Source of the DNA: an uncultured Prevotellaceae bacterium | GTDB lineage: Bacteria > Bacteroidota > Bacteroidia > Bacteroidales > Bacteroidaceae | Reading direction: 5' to 3' | DNA length: 23,842 nt | NCBI GenBank assembly: GCA_937891085.1 | Contig: CALAEY010000050.1 | Span: 1 to 23,842 of the forward strand | Shown here: one piece after another, positions 14,214 to 22,537 of the stretch | How positions within the stretch are numbered: position 1 is the stretch's first letter | Layout of the letters: each line of letters begins with the position of its first letter | Program-made: the position numbers and the translations under genes | Notes under the pieces: generated by a model | What the model saw: only the letters and a program-made list of their open reading frames with translations | What the model was told of the DNA's origin: nothing | Database searches by the model: none

Positions 14214-16571
14214 ATGAAACAATTATACATTTTGTTGTCATTCCTATGCCTCTGCTTAGGAGTGGCTGCCAATCCACCAGTAGACAAGGCCTCGCTGCGG
14301 GGAAAAATCACAGATGCCACAGACGGCAACCCTGTGATAGGAGCGAGCATTTATTTCCCAACGTATAGGGTAGGGGCGGTGACCAATCAAGAAGGCCTCT
14401 ACGCGATAGACAATCTGCCATTAGTGAAGACTTCTGTACAGGTGAGCTACGTGGGACATCAGACCATCATTCAGGAGGTGGATCTGCGCACTACCAGCAC
14501 ACTCGACTTTGTGATGCGTGAGAACAACGCCATGCTGGGCGAGGTGGTGGTGACAGGTCTCACGGGCAGCGCATTGGCAGAGAAATCGCCTACGCCCGTG
14601 TCTGTGCTCAGCACACGCTTCCTGCAAGAGACAGCTTCTACCAATCTCATCGATGCTATAGCGCGAGAGCCTGGTGTGTCGCAGATCACCACAGGAAGTG
14701 GCATCTCCAAGCCCGTGATTCGTGGATTGGGCTACAACCGCATCGTGGTGGTGAATGATGGCGTGCGCCAAGAAGGGCAGCAGTGGGGTGATGAGCACGG
14801 CATTGAGGTCGATGGTCAGTCCGTTGGTTCTGTGGAAATCCTGAAAGGCCCTGCGAGCCTGATGTACGGCTCTGACGCATTGGCTGGGGTGCTGATACTG
14901 CATGGTGAGCCGCTGCTCCCCTTGGGACACATGCATGCCAACGCAGGCTCTGAATACCAGACCAACAACGGTCTGTTCGACTATACCCTCGACTTTGCTG
15001 GCAATAAGAACAATGTGGTGTGGGACCTGCGCTGGAGTGAGAAGATGGCCCACGCCTATAAGAACAAGTACGATGGCTACGTCTATGGCTCGCAGTTCCG
15101 TGAGCGCGCCCTCTCTGGTATGCTGGGCATCAATAGGAACTGGGGGTTTTCCCACCTGAAACTCTCTGCCTACCAGACCACCCCAGGCATCATCGAGGGA
15201 GAGCGCGATGCTTCTGGTGCTTTCGTGAAGCCCGTACTGATAGATGGCGAGCCAGACGAAGTGCTGGCTACCAAGCACGATTTCCACTTCTACGCCCATC
15301 CGATGCCTTACCAGCAGATATACCATTATAAGGCCGTATCAGAAAACTCCTTCGTGCTGGGCGATGGCACCCTCAAGGCAGTGGTAGGCTTCCAGCAGAA
15401 CCACCGTCAGGAGTATGAGGAAATAGAGACACCTGATGAGGCTGCCCTTGACTTGCGCCTGAATACGTTGAACTACGATGTGCACTACCTCTCTCCCGAG
15501 ACCAATGGCTGGAAATGGGCAGCAGGCCTTTCTGGCATGTGGCAGCACTCCGAGAATCTGGGTGAAGAATACCTCATACCCGATTATCGCCTGTTTGACA
15601 TAGGTGCCTTTACCTCTGTGACACGCAGCATGGGTCGCCTCACGCTGAGTGGAGGCTTGCGCTACGATGTGCGTCGCCTGCATAGCTATGCCCTGATGGA
15701 AGAAGGTGAGCAGCGCTTTGAGGATTTCAGTCGCAACTTCAGCGGACTCACGGGCAGCTTGGGCGCTATCTACAACCTCAGCGATGGACTGAACGTCCGC
15801 CTGAACGTCTCTCGTGGCTTCCGCGCTCCCAACATCAGCGAGCTGGGTGCCAATGGTGTGCACGAGGGCACTTTCCGCTACGAACTGGGCAATCATGACC
15901 TGAAGCCTGAGTATAGTTGGCAGGGCGATCTGGGCATCGACTATTCCTCTGAGATTTTCTCTGCCAAGCTCTCCCTTTTCGCCAATCACATAGACAATTA
16001 CATCTTCTTGGAGAAGTTGGAAGGCATGATCATCGACGATGAGGAAGTCTACCAGAATCGGGGAGGCGATGCCCGCCTGTGGGGTGGGGAGGTGCTGGTG
16101 GACATTCACCCCATTGAGCCGCTGCACTTCGAGAACACTTTCTCCTACGTGAATGCCCAGCGCCTGCATCAGAAGGGCGATGCCAAGTACTTGCCTATGA
16201 CGCCAGCCCCCCGCTGGACGTCCAACCTGCGTTACGACATCATCCGCGATGGCTCCGGCATAAACAATCTCTACGTGTCTGTGGGGATAGAGTACAACCT
16301 CCGTCAGAACCATTTCTATGGGGTAGGAGGCACGGAGACAGCTACGCCAGACTATCTGTTGCTGAATGCCTCTGCAGGTGTCGATGTGATGCGCAGGGGC
16401 AACACCCTGTTATCTGTATTCCTTACGGGCAGCAACCTCACCGATGCTGCCTATCAGAGCCACCTCAGTCGTCTGAAGTATGCCGCTGTGAATCAGCTGA
16501 CTGGTCGTCAGGGCGTGTTCAACATGGGTAGAAATTTCAGCGTGAAAGTTGTAATTCCGATAGAATTATAG
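14214..16571 (+). CDS. TonB-dependent outer-membrane receptor with carboxypeptidase-regulatory-like N-terminal domain
   Basis: Outer-membrane beta-barrel importing a scarce ligand with TonB energy. The 785-residue product has a signal peptide (MKQLYILLSFLCLCLGVAAN), a carboxypeptidase-regulatory-like domain (about residues 27-108, LRGKITDATDGNPVIGASI), then EVVVTG and a plug (about 115-240, ending with ILKGPASLMYGSDALAG). The barrel fills the rest and ends in a typical NMGRNFSVKVVIPIEL strand. It lacks a SusD partner and is shorter than SusC proteins, so metal, siderophore or cofactor uptake is more likely than glycan uptake. A QQWGDEHG segment in the plug (near residue 189) and a His-rich loop at about 354-373 hint at a metal ligand. 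Longer starts at 14136 and 14175 lie in or next to the promoter and were rejected. It probably co-transcribes with the LolA-like gene 28 bases downstream. Confidence 0.9.
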   Translation: MKQLYILLSFLCLCLGVAANPPVDKASLRGKITDATDGNPVIGASIYFPTYRVGAVTNQEGLYAIDNLPLVKTSVQVSYVGHQTIIQEVDLRTTSTLDFVMRENNAMLGEVVVTGLTGSALAEKSPTPVSVLSTRFLQETASTNLIDAIAREPGVSQITTGSGISKPVIRGLGYNRIVVVNDGVRQEGQQWGDEHGIEVDGQSVGSVEILKGPASLMYGSDALAGVLILHGEPLLPLGHMHANAGSEYQTNNGLFDYTLDFAGNKNNVVWDLRWSEKMAHAYKNKYDGYVYGSQFRERALSGMLGINRNWGFSHLKLSAYQTTPGIIEGERDASGAFVKPVLIDGEPDEVLATKHDFHFYAHPMPYQQIYHYKAVSENSFVLGDGTLKAVVGFQQNHRQEYEEIETPDEAALDLRLNTLNYDVHYLSPETNGWKWAAGLSGMWQHSENLGEEYLIPDYRLFDIGAFTSVTRSMGRLTLSGGLRYDVRRLHSYALMEEGEQRFEDFSRNFSGLTGSLGAIYNLSDGLNVRLNVSRGFRAPNISELGANGVHEGTFRYELGNHDLKPEYSWQGDLGIDYSSEIFSAKLSLFANHIDNYIFLEKLEGMIIDDEEVYQNRGGDARLWGGEVLVDIHPIEPLHFENTFSYVNAQRLHQKGDAKYLPMTPAPRWTSNLRYDIIRDGSGINNLYVSVGIEYNLRQNHFYGVGGTETATPDYLLLNASAGVDVMRRGNTLLSVFLTGSNLTDAAYQSHLSRLKYAAVNQLTGRQGVFNMGRNFSVKVVIPIEL

Positions 16572-16579
16572 TAACTTCG
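16548..16579 (+). promoter_or_regulatory. Possible internal promoter of the LolA-like gene
   Basis: GTTG (16548-16551), 20 bases, then TAACTTCG (16572-16579) directly after the receptor stop codon. The -7 box deviates from TAnnTTTG only at the seventh base, as does TACCTTCG upstream of the peptidase gene. The ATG is 20 bases downstream. Confidence 0.45.
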
Positions 16580-16599
16580 CCGCGAAAACTAAAACCACA

Positions 16600-17217
16600 A
16601 TGAAAAGAACATTCAGTGCATTGATACTCACGCTGGTGGTCACCCTCACGGCCTTTGCGCAGCAGACCTACACCCCACAGCAGGCCCGTCGCCTGTTCGA
16701 CGAGAAGTATGATCTGGTCTTCGGTCCAGAGGGCTGCACCTTGCACTATGCCGTCAACATCATAGGCATCTTCAAGACCGAAGGCACCATCTGGTACAAG
16801 GGGCAGAAGAGCAAGTTCATCGATGAGAAATTCATCGCCTGGAACGACGGCACCACCTACACCCGTGTGGAGCGCAAGAAGCGTGAGGTAGTGATCTATG
16901 GGGCCAACGATGAGGCGCGTGATAAGTACGCCTCCAAGTTCACCTTCGAGCCAGACAACTACAACTATGCTGCCCAAGAAGAGAACGGTCAGCTCGTCAT
17001 CACCCTGAAGGCCAAGAAAGGGGTGAAGGGAATCAAGGAAGCCCAGTGTTACATCAATAAGCAGACGGGCTATCCAGAGGCTTTGCGCATCAAGGTGTTC
17101 ATCTTCTCCACCACCATCAAGATCACCGATTTCCGTCATGGAGGCATCAGTGACGACCTCTTCACGTTCCCCCGCAGCCTCTATGCCGACTATACCTATA
17201 TTGATAATCGGAAGTAG
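16600..17217 (+). CDS. Periplasmic LolA-like protein
   Basis: A 205-residue protein with a signal peptide (MKRTFSALILTLVVTLTAFAQ). The rest reads as alternating beta strands typical of the LolA/LolB half-barrel fold: VNIIGIFKTEGTIWYKGQKSKFIDEKFIAWNDG split over several strands, then TRVERKKREVVIYG, LVITLKAKK, and a late FIFSTTIKITDF strand. Bacteroidota LolA-like proteins share the pattern of a substrate-strand segment, a 'written value' segment and a C-terminal FxFP region (here FTFPRSLYADYTYID). The family carries lipoproteins or other lipids across the periplasm. It lies 28 bases after the receptor gene, so they probably form a unit, although a possible promoter sits between them. A fold-level call; the cargo is not known. 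Confidence 0.65.
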   Translation: MKRTFSALILTLVVTLTAFAQQTYTPQQARRLFDEKYDLVFGPEGCTLHYAVNIIGIFKTEGTIWYKGQKSKFIDEKFIAWNDGTTYTRVERKKREVVIYGANDEARDKYASKFTFEPDNYNYAAQEENGQLVITLKAKKGVKGIKEAQCYINKQTGYPEALRIKVFIFSTTIKITDFRHGGISDDLFTFPRSLYADYTYIDNRK

Positions 17218-17258
17218 GGCGATTTTACTATAGGCATATCTTTTTTTCTTGATAATTA

Positions 17259-17297
17259 GGGCATTAGAAAATAGTACACTTACTATTTCTGATGCCC
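17259..17297. repeat. Long imperfect hairpin upstream of the GH106 promoter
   Basis: The 18-base left arm (17259-17276, starting GGGCATTAG) pairs with the 17-base right arm (17281-17297, ending CTGATGCCC) through 17 pairs, with one G-U pair and one bulged A. The loop is only CACT (17277-17280). No T-run follows the right arm on the plus strand, so a simple terminator is unlikely in that direction. It lies 41 bases past the LolA-like stop and ends 13 bases before the GH106 -33 box, which fits an operator or a 3'-end processing hairpin. Confidence 0.75.
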
Positions 17298-17310
17298 ATC
17301 CTTACTTGCC

Positions 17311-17342
17311 GTTGTATCCTAACATAGAATGGAATACTTTTG
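17311..17342 (+). promoter_or_regulatory. Promoter of the GH106 gene
   Basis: GTTG (17311-17314), 20 bases, then TACTTTTG (17335-17342), which matches TAnnTTTG. The ATG at 17391 is 48 bases downstream. Confidence 0.7.
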
Positions 17343-17390
17343 CATAGGTCAAAAAAGCCGAGTGTAAAAATTACAAAATAATATAGGTAT

Positions 17391-20300
17391 ATGTTGGCAA
17401 GAAAAATCTTATCCGTAGCAGCTGCATTGCTTTTGGCATGCTCCTGCAGCGCTCCCCAAGACCCTCTGGACGAACTCCAGAAAGGGTGGGAGAATCCGCC
17501 TCTGAGTGCCCGCAATCGTGTATGGTGGCACTGGATGAATGGTAACATCACGAAGGACGGCATCCGCAAGGACCTTCAGTGGATGAAAGACACCCGTCAG
17601 GGTGGTGTGCACAACTTTGATGCTGCGCTGGGTACGCCTACCATAGTGGAGAAGCGTCTCATTTATATGGACGAGGGCTGGCAAGATGCCTTCGCCTATG
17701 CTGTGAAGGTGGCCGATTCCTTGGGCTTGGAGTTCACGGTGGCCTCTGCTCCTGGTTGGAGTTCTACGGGTGGCCCTTGGGTGAGCGAGAAAGATGCTAT
17801 GAAGAAGTTGGTCTGGAGCCAGGCCTACGCCTCTGGAGCCGTAGATATGACGCTGCCAGAGCCCCCACACACCACGGGTGCCTTCCTCGATGGCGCTCCT
17901 GCTGGTCGTGGTGCCGCTGGTACAGGCTATGAGTATTACGAAGACATCGCCGTGATTGCTGTGAAGCAGCCAGCTGGTCGCCCTAATGCAGCCAGCATGG
18001 GTGCCAAGGTCACTTCAAGCGGAGGCCGTTTCACGCTGGAGCAGCTCACCAATGGCAGCATTGCCGATGCCATGTTGCTCCCTCGCGATGATAGGGCAGG
18101 CTTCGCTTGGATTCAGTTTGAATATCCAGAGCCAGTCACCATCATGTCCATGAAGATGGTAGGCGCAGGTGGCGGAGGCTTTGGTGGCGGTCAGGCTACT
18201 ACCCAGCTCGAATCCAGCAATGATGGCCAGACCTTCACCACCGTCTGCGATGTGCGTGGGGGCAGCGTCTCACAAGTCACCCTGAGCGTACCAGCTACTA
18301 CCGCTAAGTATTTCCGCGTGCGTGTGGCCAATCCAGGTGCTGCTGGTGGAGGTTTCTTCGGTATGGGAGGCGGCCCGTCTGCCCCTCCTGCAGGTACCAT
18401 GATTGCAGAGCTGGAGCTCTATCCTTATACGATGGTGCACCGTTTTGAGGACAAGGCCGCTTTCTCATCGGCATCCAACCTCACCGCTCTCCCTACGCCT
18501 GTGGTAGAGGGCGAGGCCTTCCCATCGGCAGCTGATGTGGTAGATGTGACTTCCTACTACCAGAACGGCAAGCTCACTTGGAATGCCCCAGCGGGAGAGT
18601 GGAAGATCCTCCGCTTCGGATGGTCGCTCACTGGTAAGCAGAACCATCCTGCGCCTTTCGAGGCCACAGGTCTGGAGGTCGATAAGCTCGACCCAGAGGC
18701 TTGGACGCGCTACTTCCACACCTATCTGGATATGTATAAGAAAGCCTCTGGCGGACTGATGGGTCAGCAGGGCGTGCAGTATGTGCTCACCGACAGCTAC
18801 GAGGCTGAGTGCGAGACGTGGACACCTGCCATGTTCCAGGAGTTCCAGACGCGCAGAGGATACAACCTCAAGACGTGGCTCCCTGTGCTGGCTGGCGAGG
18901 TCATCGGCTCACCTACGCAGAGTGATGCCTTCCTCTTCGACTGGCGTGCCACCATCGGCGAGCTGATAGCCGACAACTACACTCTGCTTTCCAAGATTGC
19001 CAAAGAAGAATACGGCATGAAGGGACGCTATACGGAGAGCCACGAGGCCGGACGTGCCTACGTGGGCGATGGTATGGATCTGAAGGCTACGGCCGAGGTG
19101 CCTATGAGCGCCATGTGGGTCACTGCTCCTTGGGTGCCAGTGGGTCCCGACGGACAGCCTGATATGAGTGTCTATGATGCCGATGATAAGGAGTCGGCCT
19201 CTGTGGCACACATCTACGGACAGAACATCGCTGCCGCTGAGTCTATGACGGCTCCGGGCGGAGGCGGAAAGTCCTATTCCTACTATCCAGGCAATCTGAA
19301 GTATGTGGCCGATCGGGAGCTTTCCAACGGTATCAATCGCTTCGTGATCCATGAGAGTGTCCACCAGCCAGACGATGTGCACGTGCCGGGTATGTCGCTC
19401 GGAGGCATAGGCCAGTGGTTCAATCGCCACGACAGTTGGGCACCATTGGCAGGCATCTGGGCCGACTATATGTCACGCAGCAGCTTCATGCTGCAGGCAG
19501 GTAAGAATGTGGCAGATATCCTCTACTACTATGGCGAGGATGGTAACGTGACTTCCGTCTTCAATCGTGCCCCCTCTATCCCTGCGGGCTATCAGTGGGA
19601 CTACCTCAACCCCGACGGACTGCTGAACCACATATCTTATAATAAGGGTCAGCTCGTCTCAACAGGCGGCACCACCTACAAGGTGATCTGGATGGATCGC
19701 AACGTCGATGTGATGTCTATGCCTGTGCTGCGTAAGCTTGCCTCTCTGGTGAAGGCAGGGGCTTGGGTAGGTGGTGTGCGTCCTACGCGTTCTGCCTCCC
19801 TCACAGACGATGCAGCAGAGTTCCAATCTCTGGTGGCCGATATCTGGGACGGCGGTCGTAAGAATGTGGTAGAGACCAAGGAACTCTCCGACCTGCTCCG
19901 TGCGGCTGGCGTGGCTCAGGATGTCACCCTGCCAGAAGGCTATAAGTTCCTCCATCGTACCCTTCCAGATGTGGAGATCTACTGGGTGAACAAGCCCGCA
20001 TGCGACTATCAGACCGTCACCCTTTCCTTCCGCGTCAGCGGCCTGAAGCCTATGCTCTGGCACCCAGACAGCGGTGTGCAGGAAGAAGTGACCTACACCC
20101 AGAATGACGGGCGTACGGAAGTGACGCTGAACCTCGTGCCAGACGATGCCGTGTTTGTGGTCTTTGCAGGTAAGGCTGCTGATTCCTTCACCGTTTCTGC
20201 TGCCCAGCAGAAGGGTGAGCAGGTGCTCGATGGCACTTGGAGCGTGGCCTTCCAGGAGAAGCGTGGTGCCCCAGCTACAGCCGAGTTCCCAGCCTTGGGC

Positions 20301-20678
20301 AGCTATACCGACTCTGCCGATGAGGGCATCAGGTACTTCTCTGGCATAGCCGACTATACCAAGACCTTCGAGGCAGAGGCCGCAGAGAAGACCGTGCTCG
20401 ATCTGGGTCGTGTGGCCGATCTGGCAGAAATCTATGTCAATGGCGAGTATTGTGGCGCAGCCTGGAAAGAGCCTTATCAGGTAGATATCACCAAGGCCGT
20501 GAGGGCAGGGCAGAATGTCCTTCTGGTGCGTGTGGCCAATGTCTGGGTGAACCGTCTCATAGGCGATGAGCAGCCAGGTGCCACCCGTGTAGGCTGGACA
20601 GACGCCCGTGGCTTCGATGGCAGCGAGCCCCTGCAGCCCGCTGGTCTGCTGGGTCCTGTCAAGGTGGTGAACTATTGA
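17391..20678 (+). CDS. Glycoside hydrolase family 106 alpha-L-rhamnosidase, lipoprotein
   Basis: Predicted inverting alpha-L-rhamnosidase acting on rhamnose side chains of pectin (RG-I/RG-II) or plant glycosides. The 1095-residue protein has a lipoprotein signal ending LLLAC (Cys17, or Cys19). The GH106 hallmark RVWWHWMNGNITKDGI with DLQWMKDTRQGGV occurs near residues 43-75. Candidate catalytic acids are Glu471 in TDSYE and Glu549/Glu552 in YTESHEAGRAY. The C-terminal 150 residues hold a galactose-binding-like beta-sandwich (DLGRVADLAEIYVNGEYCG, then a WVNRLIG segment), as in other GH106 and GH2-like enzymes. A discoidin-like insert at about 210-350 contains two glycine-rich loops (GGGGFGGG; GGGFFGMGGG). 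The length is normal. It has its own promoter, and the DUF6377 regulator follows after 89 bases with a separate promoter, suggesting functional pairing rather than an operon. Confidence 0.93.
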   Translation: MLARKILSVAAALLLACSCSAPQDPLDELQKGWENPPLSARNRVWWHWMNGNITKDGIRKDLQWMKDTRQGGVHNFDAALGTPTIVEKRLIYMDEGWQDAFAYAVKVADSLGLEFTVASAPGWSSTGGPWVSEKDAMKKLVWSQAYASGAVDMTLPEPPHTTGAFLDGAPAGRGAAGTGYEYYEDIAVIAVKQPAGRPNAASMGAKVTSSGGRFTLEQLTNGSIADAMLLPRDDRAGFAWIQFEYPEPVTIMSMKMVGAGGGGFGGGQATTQLESSNDGQTFTTVCDVRGGSVSQVTLSVPATTAKYFRVRVANPGAAGGGFFGMGGGPSAPPAGTMIAELELYPYTMVHRFEDKAAFSSASNLTALPTPVVEGEAFPSAADVVDVTSYYQNGKLTWNAPAGEWKILRFGWSLTGKQNHPAPFEATGLEVDKLDPEAWTRYFHTYLDMYKKASGGLMGQQGVQYVLTDSYEAECETWTPAMFQEFQTRRGYNLKTWLPVLAGEVIGSPTQSDAFLFDWRATIGELIADNYTLLSKIAKEEYGMKGRYTESHEAGRAYVGDGMDLKATAEVPMSAMWVTAPWVPVGPDGQPDMSVYDADDKESASVAHIYGQNIAAAESMTAPGGGGKSYSYYPGNLKYVADRELSNGINRFVIHESVHQPDDVHVPGMSLGGIGQWFNRHDSWAPLAGIWADYMSRSSFMLQAGKNVADILYYYGEDGNVTSVFNRAPSIPAGYQWDYLNPDGLLNHISYNKGQLVSTGGTTYKVIWMDRNVDVMSMPVLRKLASLVKAGAWVGGVRPTRSASLTDDAAEFQSLVADIWDGGRKNVVETKELSDLLRAAGVAQDVTLPEGYKFLHRTLPDVEIYWVNKPACDYQTVTLSFRVSGLKPMLWHPDSGVQEEVTYTQNDGRTEVTLNLVPDDAVFVVFAGKAADSFTVSAAQQKGEQVLDGTWSVAFQEKRGAPATAEFPALGSYTDSADEGIRYFSGIADYTKTFEAEAAEKTVLDLGRVADLAEIYVNGEYCGAAWKEPYQVDITKAVRAGQNVLLVRVANVWVNRLIGDEQPGATRVGWTDARGFDGSEPLQPAGLLGPVKVVNY

Positions 20679-20708
20679 TAGCGTAAACATAAAAATTTGT
20701 CTCATATT

Positions 20709-20739
20709 CTTGACTATTTCACAAAAGTGCGTAACTTTG
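20709..20739 (+). promoter_or_regulatory. Promoter of the DUF6377 regulator gene
   Basis: CTTG (20709-20712), 19 bases, then TAACTTTG (20732-20739), a full TAnnTTTG match. The ATG at 20768 is 28 bases downstream. No terminator hairpin was seen between the GH106 stop and this promoter, so read-through is possible. Confidence 0.7.
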
Positions 20740-20767
20740 CCTGTTGTGAAAAACACCAGTCAGGAAT

Positions 20768-22453
20768 ATGAGACGTTTTTATACCTATATCCTTATCCTC
20801 TTTGTTGCCCTGCGGGCAGCAGCCAGCGTGCCAGCCAAGTACCAGCCCTACTTGGCGATGGTAGATTCTGCGCTGGAGCATCAGCATGAATACGTGTCCC
20901 AGCTTGAAGGGCAGATCAGCGTGCTTCGCAGCCAGCTCCGCACCACGGGCAGCGATGAGCAGCGCTACGTGCTGTGCGACCTGCTTTCACAGAAGTTCTA
21001 CTACCTCAACAGCGACTCTGCCCTCTATTACCTCGCCCAGAAAGAAGCCCTCGCGGAGAAATACCAGCGAGCCGACTGGAAGAACGAGGTGCTGCTCTCA
21101 CGTGGCAATCTCTGCACCCAGATAGGCCTGCTCACTCAGGGCGGAGAAGACCTGAACGCCATCCGTCCGCAGGAGCTGACAGACAGCCTGAAAGGCTCCT
21201 ACTACTCCATGCTCATCTTCCAGCAGACACAGCAGTCGCGCCTCTCCGGCACCTCCTCGCAACTCTCCACCCAGCTCACAGACAGCCTGCAGAAATACGG
21301 CTCCTTTGGCGATGATATGACCCAGTATTGGAGCCTGTTCTTCACCTATCAAGGCGCAGACCGCAGCCAGAAGCTGCTGGAGTTCATCACGCAGATCTAC
21401 CAGCGCCTACATCAGGAGAAAAGCCAGATCAGCGGACGTGCTGCCTTCATGGCATCAGCCAATTATGGAGAGGCAGGCGATGAAGACCGCAGGATGGAGT
21501 ACCTCTGTCGCTCAGCAGCCGACAATATCTGCTTCGTCAATCGTGACCACAGCGCCCTGCTCAGCCTGATATCCTACCTCATAGAGCAAGACGATGTGGA
21601 GCATGCCTACCGCTACATGGACTACATCATGCAGGTGCAGCAGGAGTACCCCGACAACGTGCGCTCCTCCCAGATGGGCCAGTACATGGAGCAGATCTAC
21701 AACGCCACCCAACGCCTCACGGAGCGCCAGCAGCGCCTCACGCGCCAGTACCTCTACGCCCTCGTCGCCCTGCTCATGGTGCTGCTTGCAGCCCTCTTCT
21801 TCTTGGTTCGCTCCCTGCGTCGCCAGCACCGCCAGCAGACGGCCCTCAGTGCCGCCAACCACCAGCTCAGCGAGAGCATCACGCGCCTCACCCAGACCCA
21901 GCATCAGCTGCAGGAGAGCCACCAGCAAGTCAGCGAGGTGAACCGTCAGCTGGGTGCTGCCAACTACATCAAGGAGCAGTACATCGGCTCCCTGTTCTCC
22001 ACCTGCTCAGCGTATATCAACAAGCTCGACAGCTTCCGCCAGGACATCAACCGCAAAATCAAGGCAGGGCAGGTAGAGGAAGTGCTGCGCCAGACGCGGG
22101 CCGACAACAGCAAGACGCGTGATGAGGTGAAGGAACTCAACAAGACCTTCGATGCCACCTTCCTCTCCATCTATCCCGACTTCGTGGCCGACTTCCAGAC
22201 GTTGCTGGGCGATGAAGAACCCCTCACCACCCCGAAGAACGGCCTGAATACCGAGCTGCGCATCTACGCCCTCGTGTGGCTGGGCATCAGCAGCAGCGTG
22301 AAGATAGCCGAGTTGCTCCACCTCTCCACGCAGACCGTCTATAATGCCCGCCAGAAGATGCGCTCCCGCAGCCTGCTGCCCGTATCCACTGCCGAGGAGT
22401 TCGCAGCCATCGTGCAGGCATTGGGCAGGGGCAAGATTGCTGTAAATCCGTAA
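20768..22453 (+). CDS. DUF6377 family membrane-spanning transcriptional regulator
   Basis: A 561-residue one-component regulator found in Bacteroidota. It begins with a signal peptide or signal anchor (RRFYTYILILFVALRAAAS). Residues about 25-320 are a helical, TPR-like periplasmic sensor region (YQPYLAMVDSALEHQHEY; SALYYLAQKEALAEKYQ). One membrane segment lies at about 328-348 (LYALVALLMVLLAALFFLV), followed by a basic stop-transfer RSLRRQHR and a Gln/Ser-rich coiled coil (about 355-400). The cytoplasmic C-terminal part has the DUF6377 block (YIKEQYIGSLFSTCSAYINKLDSFR) and a helix-turn-helix at about 508-535 (SSSVKIAELLHLSTQTVYNAR). It probably senses a periplasmic cue and regulates nearby genes such as the GH106 gene upstream; this is inference from position. 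Codons are strikingly C/G-ending compared with the left part of the window. Confidence 0.88.
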   Translation: MRRFYTYILILFVALRAAASVPAKYQPYLAMVDSALEHQHEYVSQLEGQISVLRSQLRTTGSDEQRYVLCDLLSQKFYYLNSDSALYYLAQKEALAEKYQRADWKNEVLLSRGNLCTQIGLLTQGGEDLNAIRPQELTDSLKGSYYSMLIFQQTQQSRLSGTSSQLSTQLTDSLQKYGSFGDDMTQYWSLFFTYQGADRSQKLLEFITQIYQRLHQEKSQISGRAAFMASANYGEAGDEDRRMEYLCRSAADNICFVNRDHSALLSLISYLIEQDDVEHAYRYMDYIMQVQQEYPDNVRSSQMGQYMEQIYNATQRLTERQQRLTRQYLYALVALLMVLLAALFFLVRSLRRQHRQQTALSAANHQLSESITRLTQTQHQLQESHQQVSEVNRQLGAANYIKEQYIGSLFSTCSAYINKLDSFRQDINRKIKAGQVEEVLRQTRADNSKTRDEVKELNKTFDATFLSIYPDFVADFQTLLGDEEPLTTPKNGLNTELRIYALVWLGISSSVKIAELLHLSTQTVYNARQKMRSRSLLPVSTAEEFAAIVQALGRGKIAVNP

Positions 22454-22505
22454 AATCGATACGCTCTCCCATGATTTTTGTTACAGATACTTGTGAGATT
22501 CCCCC

Positions 22506-22513
22506 TATCTTTG
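22506..22513 (+). promoter_or_regulatory. -7 box of the exported monooxygenase-like gene
   Basis: TATCTTTG matches TAnnTTTG and lies 24 bases before the ATG at 22538. The nearest upstream TTTG (22477-22480) is 25 bases away, longer than the usual 19-21, so the -33 part is uncertain. Confidence 0.6.
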
Positions 22514-22537
22514 CATCGAACAAAAAATTTATAACTT

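Noticed and set aside
19659..20756. 365-residue antisense open frame over the GH106 3' end
   Set aside because: It mirrors the GC-rich codons of GH106, has no family-like segment and runs through the GH106 C-terminal domain.
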